Source of the DNA: Hydractinia symbiolongicarpus
Lineage: Eukaryota > Cnidaria > Hydrozoa > Anthoathecata > Hydractiniidae
Direction: 5' to 3'
Assembly: GCF_029227915.1 (NCBI RefSeq)
Contig: NC_079878.1
Span: forward strand, 9,054,001 to 9,114,000
DNA length: 60,000 nucleotides
Position 1 is the stretch's first letter. Every line of letters begins with the position of its first letter. The position numbers were made by a program, and so were the translations under genes. The notes under the pieces are model-generated. The model had not been told where the DNA came from and ran no database searches. It was given only the letters and a program-made list of their open reading frames with translations. Shown one piece after another: positions 34,276 through 45,865 of this stretch.

Positions 34276-34746
34276 AAATAGCTGAAGTATTTATTTCTTC
34301 AGCTTGGCGATTAGGGCAAGGTTGAAGGAAGCAAAATTAAATGTTGGAGTGACATTGAGCGTGTACCTTTTTATTTGTATGTCATCTGTAAATGACACAT
34401 CTGTAAATAGTAGGTCATAGATAAGAAAAATTGAGTTATTATATTCTTCCCCTAATCATTGCTTTGTATACCCTAACTCTTTACTAAACAAGAATTTCAA
34501 AAAAGATTTAATTGATTTTGTTTCCCAGCAGGACATTTGCAGATATGTGCAAAGGCGTTTTCAAGTACAAACAATATCCAGTAGAAAAAATTCAACCTTT
34601 TCAATCAACTCAAATTTATGTCATAGGAATAAAATTATACATAGGTGAATATTTATCATATCACATTCGTATTTCATTCTCAACAGAGAATGCTTCACCC
34701 CGATCAGACCTCTGATCATGACGGGCGAGTATAATGCGTGTAAGTC
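34276..34746. other. Non-coding stretch
   Basis: Nothing recognised. Confidence 0.5.
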
Positions 34747-34940
34747 ATACTGAAAGAGAACTACTTTGTTCATCACTAACATACTGCCTGGCAGTGAGCG
34801 GGATTCGATCCGCGGTGCCCATAACTGGGAGCCGCAGGCGAACCCACTACACTACGTGCGGCAAAATGTTAGTGATAAACTAATCCCGCTCACTGCCAGG
34901 CAGTATGTTAGTGATGAACAAAGTAGTTCTCTTTCAGTAT
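34747..34940. mobile_element. Perfect 59-bp inverted-repeat hairpin with a tRNA-like core
   Basis: The arms at 34747-34805 and 34882-34940 are perfect reverse complements over 59 bp (ATACTGAAAGAGAACTACTT at the outer end). The 76-bp centre holds, on the minus strand, CCGCACGTAGTGTAGTGG, an anticodon-arm-like CCCAGTTATGGG and GATCGAATCCC, the same tRNA-like sequence as at 22913-22995. The T-arm runs into the left hairpin arm. Arm identity means it is young or kept identical by gene conversion. It could be a foldback MITE that captured a tRNA-like SINE, or a SINE that acquired an inverted duplication. No flanking duplication is obvious. Confidence 0.8.
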
Positions 34941-35509
34941 AATAAAATTATAGTTTGAGATAACAAATTAGTATCTCTTTGTTTAGGATAATGAAAAATT
35001 TACTTGTTGCGGTGGATAGATTACTGTGTTAATTATTATTCTCAGTTACGTGACTTCGAAACTAAATATCATACTGCGGACACATCAATGCTTTTTTAAT
35101 GATTTTATTATCTGCAAGATACTTCTAATTAATTCGAGCCTTAACTACGAATAAGTAAGACATTTAAATGCGAAACATATTCAAATATAAGAATGTGCAA
35201 TTGTTTCAAACATTTCTCTTTGCGGATGAGAAATTGAGCATCGGTTATATTGAGAAAGACTACAGATATACGTTAATAGTTAGGTCTGTGTAATTGATTG
35301 TCATGATGAATTAATTATTAAATAACATGTAGAATTGATTGTAATTATGTTGTAAAGAAAAGAAACTTGTTTTCGGATTATCTGTCACAATAAGAAATGA
35401 AACAGCTTGTAAGTTTGATATGACATTCATAACACCATCTTATATGTTGTGCAATTAGTTATAACGATAAGTTCATGCATGTGTTTTGGTAACTCGTGAA
35501 CCGGCATTT
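34941..35509. other. Non-coding stretch before family-2 gene G
   Basis: AT-rich, no gene; contains GTTCATGCATGTG at 35471-35483. Confidence 0.45.
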
Positions 35510-35517
35510 TATAAAAA
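35510..35517 (+). promoter_or_regulatory. TATA box
   Basis: TATAAAAA lies 81 bp before the ATG at 35591. Confidence 0.45.
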
Positions 35518-35590
35518 ATTAAACACGAACGATAACAGAAGATAAAACGTTGACTTTACAAGAAACTAACGTGTTTTAAACCATTTAAGT

Positions 35591-35920
35591 ATGGAGAATA
35601 AAACAACGCCGAAAATTGTTCCTACAGTGCACAATCAAACTAACAATTCTTGTAGGATAACGAGAAGAAACTCTGAACATACGATATTAAAAAGCTATGA
35701 AAATGAATCATATCTTAGCTCAAAAACGAAGGCCAAACTTACGCAGAAGCTTAGTGATGGAGAGCAAAGACAGAGAGCGAAATCTGCGCATGATTTTTTT
35801 ATGGATAGAAGAAGCAACGAAATTTTAGTCAAACTTTTAGATTCTGAGTTGGATTGTACGCCAAACAAATATGCATTTAACAAACGACCAAAAGATAAAA
35901 AGACGAATGTATCAAAATGA
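35591..35920 (+). CDS. Small basic intronless protein, family 2 (copy G)
   Basis: Function unknown. It has 109 codons from ATG. The N-terminus is Asn/Thr-rich (1-30) and is followed by a charged helix with SKTKAKLTQKLSDGEQRQR (about 45-63). The block RRSNEILVKLLDSELDCTP (about 76-94) matches MRYNKILNALLDKELDCSP in the proteins at 50949 and 53680: shared N-x-I-L-x-x-L-L-D-x-E-L-D-C-x-P. This ten-plus-residue match across otherwise different proteins is the best evidence that these small frames are real and related. The C-terminus is Lys-rich (KRPKDKKTNVSK) and lacks the KLLRR end. No targeting signals. A minus-strand open frame over the same bases is a shadow. Confidence 0.68.
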   Translation: MENKTTPKIVPTVHNQTNNSCRITRRNSEHTILKSYENESYLSSKTKAKLTQKLSDGEQRQRAKSAHDFFMDRRSNEILVKLLDSELDCTPNKYAFNKRPKDKKTNVSK

Positions 35921-37636
35921 CAGTTGCTAATTAAATTAATGTTTTTAAAAATATATATATACGCTTTAAATATGATATTAAATACTATCTAATGTAGCAA
36001 AAACATTCAAAATGGCTGCTCATACATGGTTTCAACTGTGGAACTAGCGTTTTATCTACTTTGTTTTAAAATAAAGAATTACTTTACTATATTAATTAAT
36101 AAGTTTAGTGTTATCAATTTACTGATTGTTGTTATACCTTCTGTTAACGTGTAGTAAGTCACTGGGACGCAAATATGATCGTAGCCTGGTGAACTCCTCA
36201 TCACATACAATACATGCTATTCCGTTTCATTTATGCGTTCACTAAAATCTTTTGCAGAGTATGCCTATAGTGTATCATTTACTTTTCACATAACTAGTAT
36301 ACACTACACCCAGTCTTCTCATATTATTGCGATCTCTATTTTACCTTAATACTTTTATTTTTGTACCGACGGGGGTGCATAAGTTATCCTAAAATCATTA
36401 AACTTGGCACAGTTGTAAAATATCTTGGTACAGACTCCTTTTGGGCAAATAATATATTTGATGACGTCACTAGGATCAGATATGACGCCACATATATCAA
36501 TCAATGACGGCTCATATTTCAACCAATGGATCTTTTTGCCCATGTCACAATTATGTAATGCAGTGAAAATTGTTTTTCACAAGAAAAGTAATTTAATGAC
36601 GTCATAGGACCAAAAATGACGCTGTATGTGCAAAAAGGTTTCTTATTTTACAGCTAATATTTATGCCTGTGTCATCCAACTGGACGGAAGTAAAAACTTA
36701 ATATAATATCATATCTGTAATTTCTGTATTTTATTTCTAATCTTCTTAACAAACCTTAAGTGACCACCTTGTAACCAACATACAGTTTTTATATATGAGC
36801 TGTTGTCAAAAAAATTTAGAAATTTGAAACGTGACCCGTTGAGAAAAATGTACAAAATTTCCCACTATCTTCTCGCTCCATTTGCTTGCCCCATAATGAC
36901 TATATCCTTTAACAGCTTTACAGCTGTTGAAATTAATTCTATTAATCAGTTTTGGCTATAAATGGATTATTTTCTTTCATTGTATCACAATTATAAATAT
37001 TCTTTACATTTGTATAATATCCTCGGTTTATATTTTTCGCTAATATATAAGCTTACAAGTTACTTTAAATAGCATTTTAATTGTGTATCGCTTGTTTGAA
37101 GTAACTATAGAAATATAAAGGTGAATCTGGTTTCCTGAAATTTTCTTTTTTTCCGGAAAAGCGTGTTAAAATATCGTATAACCATCTCAGTATATAACAT
37201 GTATTAAGTATACTGACACTTTTTCAGATATAGTGATATAACTTGGCACGAAAACTATTATTTTACGTTACTGTGGTGAGAGATAATGGGGGAAAATATG
37301 GCATCACAAACCTTTCGTGACCGAGTTAAAACCAAAGTAGTTGTATAAAACCCCTCCCCCACCCCAAAACAAAAATAAATAAATAAATAAATTAACAAAT
37401 AAAAATTAGCTATTACAGCCATTAATTATATTTTATAATACTTAAAAAAATCATTGTCTTCAAAATATTTATTAAACTAAAATACTAGTTGTTGTCTCCC
37501 AAAGTTAATTTTAAGATTGATCTTCATCCAATATAAAATGATGACCCCATTGACTATGCAGGACCTACATACGGGCAAACTATAATTTTCTTGCTTCACT
37601 ACGGCCATTATAATATAAGTTTTGTATTTTACATAG
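35921..37636. other. Non-coding stretch with a duplicated CRE-containing segment
   Basis: TTTGATGACGTCACTAGGAT (about 36457) followed by ATATGACGCC, and TTAATGACGTCATAGGACC (about 36593) followed by AAATGACGCTG, are diverged copies of one segment about 135 bp apart, probably a MITE relic. Earlier exons of the gene at 37637 may lie here or upstream, but I could not identify them. Confidence 0.45.
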
Positions 37637-38987
37637 TGAGTGGCACTGGGATGAAGGGACACGAAGAAAAGCATACGATGAATTCTATAAAACATACAAA
37701 GATTACCACAAAGATTTGTAAGTACTTTGTGTTGTCAAAACGCTTTGCAGGAAGAAAACTTTGCGATTCAAAAAAAACCACGCGAAATTTTTGTATTAAT
37801 GCGGAATTAATTTATGCTGATAAAAATTAGTGGATTTCGCAGGAATTTATTTTCGCGGATACTGCAAATTTACATTAAAATTTAAGTATTTAATGGAAAT
37901 ATAATCAGCAGAAACTAGAAATTAAATCCATGATCTAAGAATGTCGCGAAAAAAAATTCGTTGTTAAGGTTTTCAAAAGTTTTGCATATTTTCGCGGTTT
38001 TCCATCCTGATATTTTGCGGGATTTTAATATCGGTAATATTTAAAAAAATCGCGAAAAAATAATGTTATTACTTTCAGTCATATCGGAGATCGTACAGCC
38101 ATTATGAATTAATTTTTTTGTCTTTTTTGCGTGAAAGGCGCTAATAATGCAAGGTAGACATTAAACCCAAAGTACCATAGTGAAAGCCGAAGAAAATGAT
38201 TTTAGCTGTTGTTTCATATGTAAGTTTTCGCGTTTTTCTGAATATAAATTAGTTGTGTTGCTGAAATGATTTTCTTTCAGACAAAAGAATTATGAAGAAC
38301 GGCGATCTAAGAATATACTTTTGCTGTCTTTTCTATTTCTTCTTATGGTGGCAATTGGTGCCTTTAACTTCGCACGAATAATGTAAGTCGTATTTTCCTG
38401 TTTCTTGTTTGTTTTCATTGTTTTTTTTGTTCGACTTGATTTGTAATTCATTCAAAGTAAGTTGTTTTACGATTATGCATTGATTAAGCGCCCCAAATTC
38501 CTTAAATTAACGCACTTGTCAACTGAAGAAATCTCAGTAAGCGTTAAAGTCACAATGTCAAAATATATACGGCTCTAGTGTAAGTTTTAAAAAACTTATA
38601 AAAACTTATAAAAATTTCATATTAGAAGCTTAAATATATTTTTTTAAATTCTCAAACACTACATCCGCATTGTATTTTTTAGCCTATCCCCCGACTACAC
38701 TTTTTATAAGAACTGTGAGATGAACTCTTACAAAATAAGACCAAAATAGCAACAACTACAGTGGTAAAAATTGATTGGTTTTCTTCTTTTTTTTTTCTGA
38801 AAACTTTCTATTTTACTGCCAATTAAATTAAAGCTTAAGCTTTAAAAATAAGATAAAAATGTTTAAATTAAAAACTGAAAAAAATAAGATAAAGGCAAAG
38901 CCAAATTTCTTGAATTTAATAATCCAAGTGTCAGAGATAACAAATTCCATATGTTATTACTTATTTGTTTTTGTTTCTCGTTGTTCC

Positions 38988-39028
<41 letters not shown>

Positions 39029-39723
39029 GTTGTTTGTTGGTTTTGTCATTGCTTTTAGTTAATTCTAAAAATGTTCAGGTTGTATCACAACGAATTTCAA
39101 AAGCACATGGATAAAAGAACAGCGGAAAATGCAGCCTTTCTCAAGGATAGGTATGTAGTTGTTACAGCAATCTTGTTTTGGAAAGTGATTAAACAGAGTC
39201 TCCGTGATTTTTCAAATTTCTACAAACAAAAATCCATTTTATGACACCTTAAATTTTAGAAATTGTCCACTGTATATTGTTTTCCATTTCATTTGGCATA
39301 TTTTTTTTAAAATAAAAAGTATTCACTGTGTAAAATTGCTCTACTCCCTGCTGTGTTGCTGCCTTTTTTGAGTTCAGAAAAGTTTTTTTGCTTTTTGCGG
39401 GTTTTTTTGTCTATCAAAATACTAAAGGACATTTCCTTACTACTTATTTTTAATGATGAAGTAGGAACACTGATGAAAACTCGCTCTAGGTAATTCTTTT
39501 CTTCCAATATATCCTTCAGTTACACTTCTAACACACACACACACACACTTAGTTTTCACTAAAATGTCTTCACAACAATATTGTATCTTATCATCTCGGA
39601 CAGTAAACACAACTTCAAAGGAACAGTATCTATGATTTTGATTTTATTTATAGCCGGACAGGATATAAATCTTTTGTTGCAAAAGTGACGTCTGAAAAAT
39701 CGAGTGAAGACAGTCCTTCGTGA
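37637..39723 (+). CDS. DNAJC4-like: DNAJC4-like membrane co-chaperone, last four exons
   Basis: Four exons join in one frame with consensus splice sites: 37637-37717 (acceptor TTTACATAG, donor GTAAGT), 38281-38382 (TTTCTTTCAG, GTAAGT), 39079-39150 (AATGTTCAG, GTATGT) and 39654-39723 (ATTTATAG, stop TGA). They encode about 107 residues: WDEGTRRKAYDEFYKTYKDY, QKNYEERRSKN, a membrane segment ILLLSFLFLLMVAIGAFNFA, then LYHNEFQKHMDKRTAENA and a Ser/Glu-rich end. This resembles the post-J region of DNAJC4 (J domain, spacer, one membrane span, short charged tail). In this family the J domain would stimulate an Hsp70 at a membrane. The J-domain exons are not found, so the identification is tentative. 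A (TTG)n tract sits in intron 2 and an (AC)n tract in intron 3. It is the only conventional intron-containing host gene I see. Confidence 0.6.
38988..39027. repeat. (TTG)n microsatellite in an intron
   Basis: About 13 TGT/TTG units within the second intron of the DNAJC4-like gene. A minus-strand reading gives poly-Gln/Asn and a plus-strand reading poly-Cys; neither is coding. Confidence 0.95.
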
Positions 39724-41091
39724 GATCTCTTGGATAGATGATAAACACTATCCACATTGAAGGCTGTGCGCATAGACCTCGCGATGGTGAATCGATATGG
39801 GACAAGTGATGAAACGATGTGACGAATTTCGAGTCTCAACTAGGAGGTCTTCTGTTTCATAAAATTTTTCTACATATGACTTTAACCCAGCGATGAAACA
39901 ACGGGGATAGTTAGCGTTACCTCTGAATAATATATTGTTTCTTTCTTGCCTTATACTATGTTATAATTATTATTTCTATATAATAATTCATACTAAATGC
40001 TTTAATTTCTATGAAAAAAATATACAAACATTTTTTTCTTCACAAAAAAGTGTTAAAAATGTTGTCTAATAAGACTATTTATGTGCAATAAGATATGGTA
40101 CTGCACATGCGTCAATTTTTTTTAAAAAAGTTTTTTTGTGTGGACTGAAGTTTGTAAAATATTTATTTAACAGCACGCATATCTCAAGGATAGAAATATT
40201 TACTGGAAATTTTGATCCCTGTTCGCAAAATTAAGCTCCGCAAAATCACACTTTTCTTGACCCCATTGCAAGAATAAGTCCTCCAATTGTTTTTTAAAAA
40301 ACTTTTCAATTGAAACAACACTGGAAGACAATGAGTAAGCCGATAATCTTTTAACAATGTATTGCAACTGACATTTGGTCTTTGTATTATGTTGCGCAGA
40401 ACCAATCACTTCCCTAGCGAAATATTCAGAAAACAAAATAAACGTTCTTATCTTTTACAAAAAACATTCAAATCGCAAACATTAGTTTCGCATTTTGTAA
40501 TGAGAGCAACTAAGCGTAAAAATTTTTATTTTTGTGCCTTTCAATCGCATAAATAATATTCGCAAAAATTTGTCTCCTTGAGGACTTTAAATGTATTATT
40601 GTAGTTTAACTTATATTTTCAATTCTTGTAAATACATTTAAATGCAGTTCACTTTTGTTAATGATACATTAACCGTGGTAATTCTCTCAAAAATTACTCA
40701 AAATTTAATTGTGTGACAAGCCACAAAGTTTGCCAGCTGAAAAGCTTAAAATTGTCAATAGTTTTTAACGTGTGTGACTTTGAAATAGCTACGAACATCA
40801 TGCACTATTTTTACAAAACATCTACATATTCCAAAATTTAAAACAAAAAAGCTAATTTTTTCCTTGCGGAGAAAAAGGTATAGTCCTTTCCAGAAATTCG
40901 TAATGACGTAATTGCCTTAACACGAAAACGAGGCAGCTGTTGTGTACTTTCTTCATAAACGAAATTCGCAATGGCGGATGTGTCAAAAAACATAAACAAG
41001 AAAGAAAAAGTCTTTGAAAGCAATGTACAGCTTGGGGCTGTGACAGTACTAGCTTAGTAAAGTTTAAACTTGGACATTTTCAACAGCAACA
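39724..41091. other. Non-coding stretch
   Basis: Downstream of the DNAJC4-like gene. Short Cys-free open frames on both strands overlap and look accidental. A well-placed ATGGCGGATG at 40974 opens a 28-codon frame (MADVSKNINKKEKV...) just before the THAP relic and may be its former start, but the frame closes at once. Confidence 0.4.
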
Positions 41092-41285
41092 AATCTTTCA
41101 CGATTCCAAAAGATGTTGGTGAGACAAAAGTGTGGTGCAGTCAAACCAAACTTGTGGATTGAAAGGACAACTTTCGTGTTACTAACTACACCATTCTCTG
41201 TGAACAGACATTATTAGACTTCTGGGTGGTACGTTAAGGCGTTTAAAGAAAGGTGCAAGACTTGTAACTTTTGTGATTATGGTTG
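41092..41285 (+). pseudogene. THAP zinc-finger domain relic (left piece of a dead transposon)
   Basis: Translation gives SFTIPKDVGETKVWC, then after an internal stop KDNFRVTNYTILCEQ and, after a shift, RLKKGA. This is the order of a THAP domain (Pro-Lys, Trp, DNF.VT..T.LC..H, a final basic/Ala-Val-Pro region). The C-terminal zinc ligand His of C-x2-H is lost, and stops and frameshifts are present. THAP domains are the DNA-binding part of P-element-like and of THAP/DDE_Tnp_4 transposases. The matching nuclease fragment lies at 45866-46320, on the far side of the 4.34-kb insertion. Confidence 0.5.
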
Positions 41286-41513
41286 AAGATCATTTAGGTA
41301 GGAGAAAGACACCAGTGGACCGACCATCTCCACGAAAAAAAGTTCAGAAATTCAGTGTCAAATATGGAATAATCTGAACCTGAAATGAGAGTATTCGATG
41401 ACCCTAAAGAAATTTTTCTTACAGGATTTACAAAGAAAAATGTCCATGTTGATAAAGAAAATAAAACCTTAAAAGCGAATACTGGTACTAGTGAAGGTCA
41501 CTATGTAATTCTG

Positions 41514-41984
41514 GTGCACATGTGTGTTAAAAGTGATTTTTTGATTTAAAGTTGTTTCTTAGGTCCCAAATTACAAAAAAAAAAAATGGTGGCAAAAATT
41601 TTTGTCCCATGGGACCAAATTAGCTAACGTCATCACTTTCACGGTCAGCAAAAAAATAATTTCACATTTATATGTCATATTATATATGGTTGGAAAGAGG
41701 AGATCGAGTGGATCAAAAAAATTTAAGAACTATGTCTTCAAAACGTAACTTTCGAAAGATATTAATCTTCAAACTTTGTACAAATTACAGACTGGTAATT
41801 TACTGACCCAGCACAAAAATGACTATAACCTGCTCAATAGCAAAGTTTTTTTGTTGAATTTTGGTATGGTATTGAGTCACCCTAATGTCTTTCTCATCGA
41901 TTAAAATTTATTCGTTTAAATCACTTCAAGGGATAATGTATAGACCAGTAATTTACAGACCGAAGCACTTTTTTAGTTGTTTAC
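41514..41984 (+). repeat. Left terminal inverted repeat
   Basis: About 470 bp, paired with 45417-45855. Substitutions and small indels between the arms show that the element is not young. Contains GGTCCCATGGGACC and an AACGTCATCACTTTCACGG block. Confidence 0.85.
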
Positions 41985-42309
41985 TTCCTTCTTTCAAGCA
42001 ATTTCACAAAGTTAAAAAATTGCTAAAAATAATCACAGAAACAACTTCAGCAGTGCTTGTACAATGTTTCATTCGCTCAACATCACTAGAACTATATTAA
42101 TCTGACTCGGATTCATCGCTTGCACCACCACTGTTTTCACACGTCGTACATTTACACATGTCAGTGCACGAAAAAACATTTCTACGGCGTTTACATCGGT
42201 TGGATATGCAACTTGTTTTCAAATTACAAGAACTTAACTCGATGAGTGCCAACGATGTAGGAGGTTCATCAGTCATTATGGGGGATAAGGTACTGACTTC
42301 ATCTGTTTC

Positions 42310-44897
42310 CTAACCATAATTGCCTGCACTCGGAAGTTGTTGAATGAGGATATGCGGTCTTCGTAAAACCATTGAAATGAAGGGACACCTGAATATTTTG
42401 TACTTCAATGCAGCTAATGTTGGCGGCAACATATCAGCATCACAGTGGAATTTAAAGAATAAATGCCAACGCAATTGAGATAGTGATACCACGTCTGCAG
42501 GAGGACATTTATTCCCCTCAAACATTGAAACCACGAAACGTTCTAGAGTTTCCGGATTAGGAAGTTCGATAGTACTTCCAAGTGTTTATAATGTTAGAAC
42601 AACCACATTATCCGCCTGTAAAAAAATCTTTAGCTAAGCAGACTTCGATTTTTTGTTGAAACGCCCAGTTTGGTCACACCCTGTGAACGTCTGAAAACCA
42701 AGAATTTCTTTCGCGTGTACTGCACTAAGGGCTTCAAAGTAATTACGAATATCAATATCACGTAGAGTAGAACCTCGTCCTGTTCCAAAAACGGTATTCA
42801 TTGGTAACATTTCATAGTAGTAAATTAGCAGTAGAAAAACGTCAGTATCCGGAGAGTAAACAACTGGTGAAAGGAGATTGTTGTGAGCATCCATAGCATT
42901 ATATAAAAGTGCTGTGTCAGCTTCTTCGTGGTCGTGTATTCTGCAATCAACAAAATTTCATTTCATTTTAGTATCATAAGTCACTATATATTGAATATGC
43001 AATGATGAAAGAGCCTCCATCAGTTTCTTTGCCAGGTAGATGGTTAAAGCTTGCTTTGTATCAATGTGGGAAAGAAATTGCTTGAGACTAATGGATGAAA
43101 TATTGGTGTTGTCTGATACTTTAAATCGAACTTCATTACCAGATGTACGATGCTTTCTTGTCCGTGCTTTCAAGGAGTTTTCTATATAGTACAAATCGTA
43201 TTTCATCACACCCTCTTGAAATTTGTAGTACACGTTCTGTGAATGCTGATGCGAAATCCTAAAAACTTACCAGAGTATTTCACAAGTGCGTCAGAAAATT
43301 GAGTAAGATAGTGATAAATTGAATACATACCTTGCATGTTTTAACTGCCGTTGTTTTCGGAGTTTGATTCACAACAGCCAGCCAACTATAATGATTACTT
43401 TGTTTGTTTCGACTTCTCCAGAAAAGAATTGGTCGTTTGTCCATTGCTGGCTAATTTCTCTATACCATGAAGCAATTTTGGTTTGTCTAAACAAGTCAAT
43501 GGAATTCCATCAGCACTGAACAAGGCCTTATGTACAACAGAAAACACAAAGTTGCCAATACAGTGCTCCAAATCCAACTCGGGACGTTTCCGTGCAGTGT
43601 TTAAAAATCTTGATAGTATCGTTTTTTCTTCTTTGAGTTGTATAACTGTATAACAAGATCTTTAAAAGTTACTATTTTCACTTTTTTTAACGGTACCCAT
43701 ATTTAATTTTCACTTTTTTTAACGGTACCCATATCGATATTTTTCCTTTTATCCTCTCCGTGACAAATTCTTCATAACATTTTGAGCCAATATCGGCATG
43801 TCAAAGTATTTGTGAATTGTGGAGAACAGCTTTTGAAACAACATTAAATACACAATCGGATAGCCAGGAGACCCAGCATAGATTTTCTTACCACCGGAAA
43901 ATCGAAGTAGTTAAGGTGGGAAAAATTACGCTGGTTCTCAAACGATTTTTCTGCGGCCAAAATCTGGCCGCGCTTTTTGATTGGCTAATTCTATTGTTCT
44001 CTGCTCATATGATTATTATCGGCGAAAGCCCTTTTCATTCCGAATATCCCAGCGAGTGGTTTCACTCACCCTAAGAAACATTAGTATTCTACAAAGTTTT
44101 TACCAGAGTCAGATTTGGCCAAGCTTGGTTAACAACTCACAGATAAAATAAAATGGCCTCCGAAGCGATTAGTCATATTGTTCAATTTAAACTCGGAGTC
44201 ATTCGTTCGCGTCTAAGCTTTTGTTTGAGAGAAACTCATTTTATCAACTCGAAGAAGAAAGCTTAGTTAACTAGGCTAACAATCGGACTGCCGGAAGTTG
44301 ACATTGAAGTCATCCATGGTACAAAGCAATTTATTGACGTTAGAAGCTATCCTGCTACATGTTGAGCCACTCAATTGGTAGTGTTGCTTTCTTTGATCAA
44401 CATTGACATTTTGTATATCACAAAACTCTTTCGATAATGATGCAAGTATAGGAGAAACAAGGCAAACTCTGTTCAATGTATATGGTTGTTGTAACAGTCT
44501 TTTGATGCCTCCAGTGACCTTCATTACCTTATTCTCCTGGTCCATTGCATAACCGGACCCAATGGCAGTGAATGGTATATTGGTTTTGGCAATTGCGAAA
44601 TTCTTTTTCAAGTAGCCAGGTCTTCATGTCTGTTTCTTCTAAATTCTTCTTGTCTGCCAGATACAAAGGTGTTAATCGGGCGTACTTAATTTGATTGTGG
44701 GCGAAAAAATATTTTACTAAATCACTCAAAGAGACAAGATGTAATTCCCAAAGTCCTTGTCGCATAGCACGAACGAAAAGTAAAAGTGATTTATACATTC
44801 TCATGAAATTTCGCAAAAACAGAGATTGATGATCCATAGCCTTGTCTAATTGAGAAAACTTTTCAAAAACCCCAATTCTTTCACAAAGTTCAATCAA
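42310..44897 (-). pseudogene. Degenerate gene of an uncharacterised repeat-borne protein family
   Basis: Read on the minus strand, fragments in several frames follow one another in the order I associate with one widespread repetitive animal protein family: MRQGLWELHL...KYFFAHNQIKYARLTPLYLA (44770-44650), TNIPFTAIGSGYAMDQENK and MKVTGGIKRLL (44590-44490), IGNFVFSVVHKALFSADGIPL (43555-43490), then VVYSPDTDVFLLLIYYYEM (42870-42810) and GFQTFTGCDQTGRFNKKSK (42700-42640). Stops and frameshifts separate every block, so the gene is dead. The SPDTDV...FTGCD part carries conserved acidic residues and may be a nuclease-like domain; that is inference. I know no accepted name. A 2 x 28-bp tandem duplication (TTTTCACTTTTTTTAACGG...) at about 43675-43730 lies in a gap. 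Confidence 0.6.
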
Positions 44898-45416
44898 CTG
44901 TTTGTGTTGCTCCTCACATTCAACTTTATCAAAACATTTTATGTTTAAGAATTCTTCCCTTGCAACTCAAACATCACACATAAAATTACACATCTTCAAG
45001 TCAAAGTATCAAACAAAAATGATTTTCTTAAAACTCTCAGAACTCAGGACAGGAATGGGAAAAAATGTTTAAGTAAGGCGGTTACTTTTTTTGATGTATC
45101 TTTCTGGCACACTATACACTTCCCAAAATCCAGCACATTTATTGTTTTTACACAGTTAAAATCCATTTTAATTCGGTCTATTCATTTTATTATTATGCAT
45201 ATATGTCTATACTTTAAACTTCACATTACACTTCACTAACACTTCGAAATTAAACAGTCTAGCTATGAAATTGAACAATAGAATGTTTTCTAGAAATAGA
45301 ACATTCGAATTCTATGTCTATGTATATGAAATCGAACAATTATAAAACAAAACTTATACATACTAATACATACAAAATGTCTAAGTGAAATTCGCTACTT
45401 GCTTTTCAAAACTAAA

Positions 45417-45855
45417 GTAAACAACTAAAACGTGCTTTGGTCTGTAAATTACTGGTCTGTAAGTTATACCTTAAAGTGATAAATAAATTTTGATCAAACA
45501 GAAAGACATTAGGGTGACCCAATACCATACTAATAAACTATAGTCATTTTTGTGCTGGGTCAGTAAATTACCGGTCTGTAATTTGAACAAAGTTTGAATA
45601 GCAATATCTTTCAAACGTTACGTTTTGAAGACATAAAACATCTTACATTTTTTTTTTGATCCACTTGATCTCCTCTTTCCAACCATATATAACATGACAT
45701 ATAAATATGAAATTATTTTTTTGCTGACTGTAAAAGTGATGACGTCATCTAATTTGGTCCCATGGGACAAAACATTTTGCCACCCATATTTTTTTGATAA
45801 TTTGGGACCTAAGGAACAACTTTAAATCAAAAAATCACTTTTAACACATGTGCAC
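45417..45855 (-). repeat. Right terminal inverted repeat
   Basis: Reverse-complement partner of 41514-41984, ending CACATGTGCAC at 45855. Confidence 0.85.
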
Positions 45856-45865
45856 ACGAAGCTTC

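Larger units (their letters stand above)
41514..45855. mobile_element. 4.34-kb element with about 450-bp terminal inverted repeats
   Basis: The segment 41514-41984 and the reverse complement of 45855-45417 align along their length. Shared landmarks are GTGCACATGTG, TTAAAAGTGATTTTTTGATT, GGTCCCATGGGAC(A/C), GATGACGTCAT or a variant, TTACTGACCCAGCACAAAAA, CACCCTAATGTCTTTC and CAGTAATTTACAGACC. The interior carries a ruined minus-strand gene. The two halves of a THAP/transposase relic flank the element, suggesting it inserted into an older dead transposon. No unambiguous target duplication is seen; a TTAA sits 13-15 bases inside each end. Confidence 0.8.

Noticed and set aside
34790-34865. Functional tRNA gene
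   Set aside because: The A and B box-like parts are present, but the acceptor ends do not pair and the anticodon loop lacks the usual U33.
38859-39062. Open frame with a poly-Cys run
   Set aside because: It comes from the TTG microsatellite in an intron of the DNAJC4-like gene.
40974-41060. ATGGCGGATG start with a 28-codon frame
   Set aside because: Good start context, but it stops at once. It may be the former start of the THAP relic, though no donor site links them.
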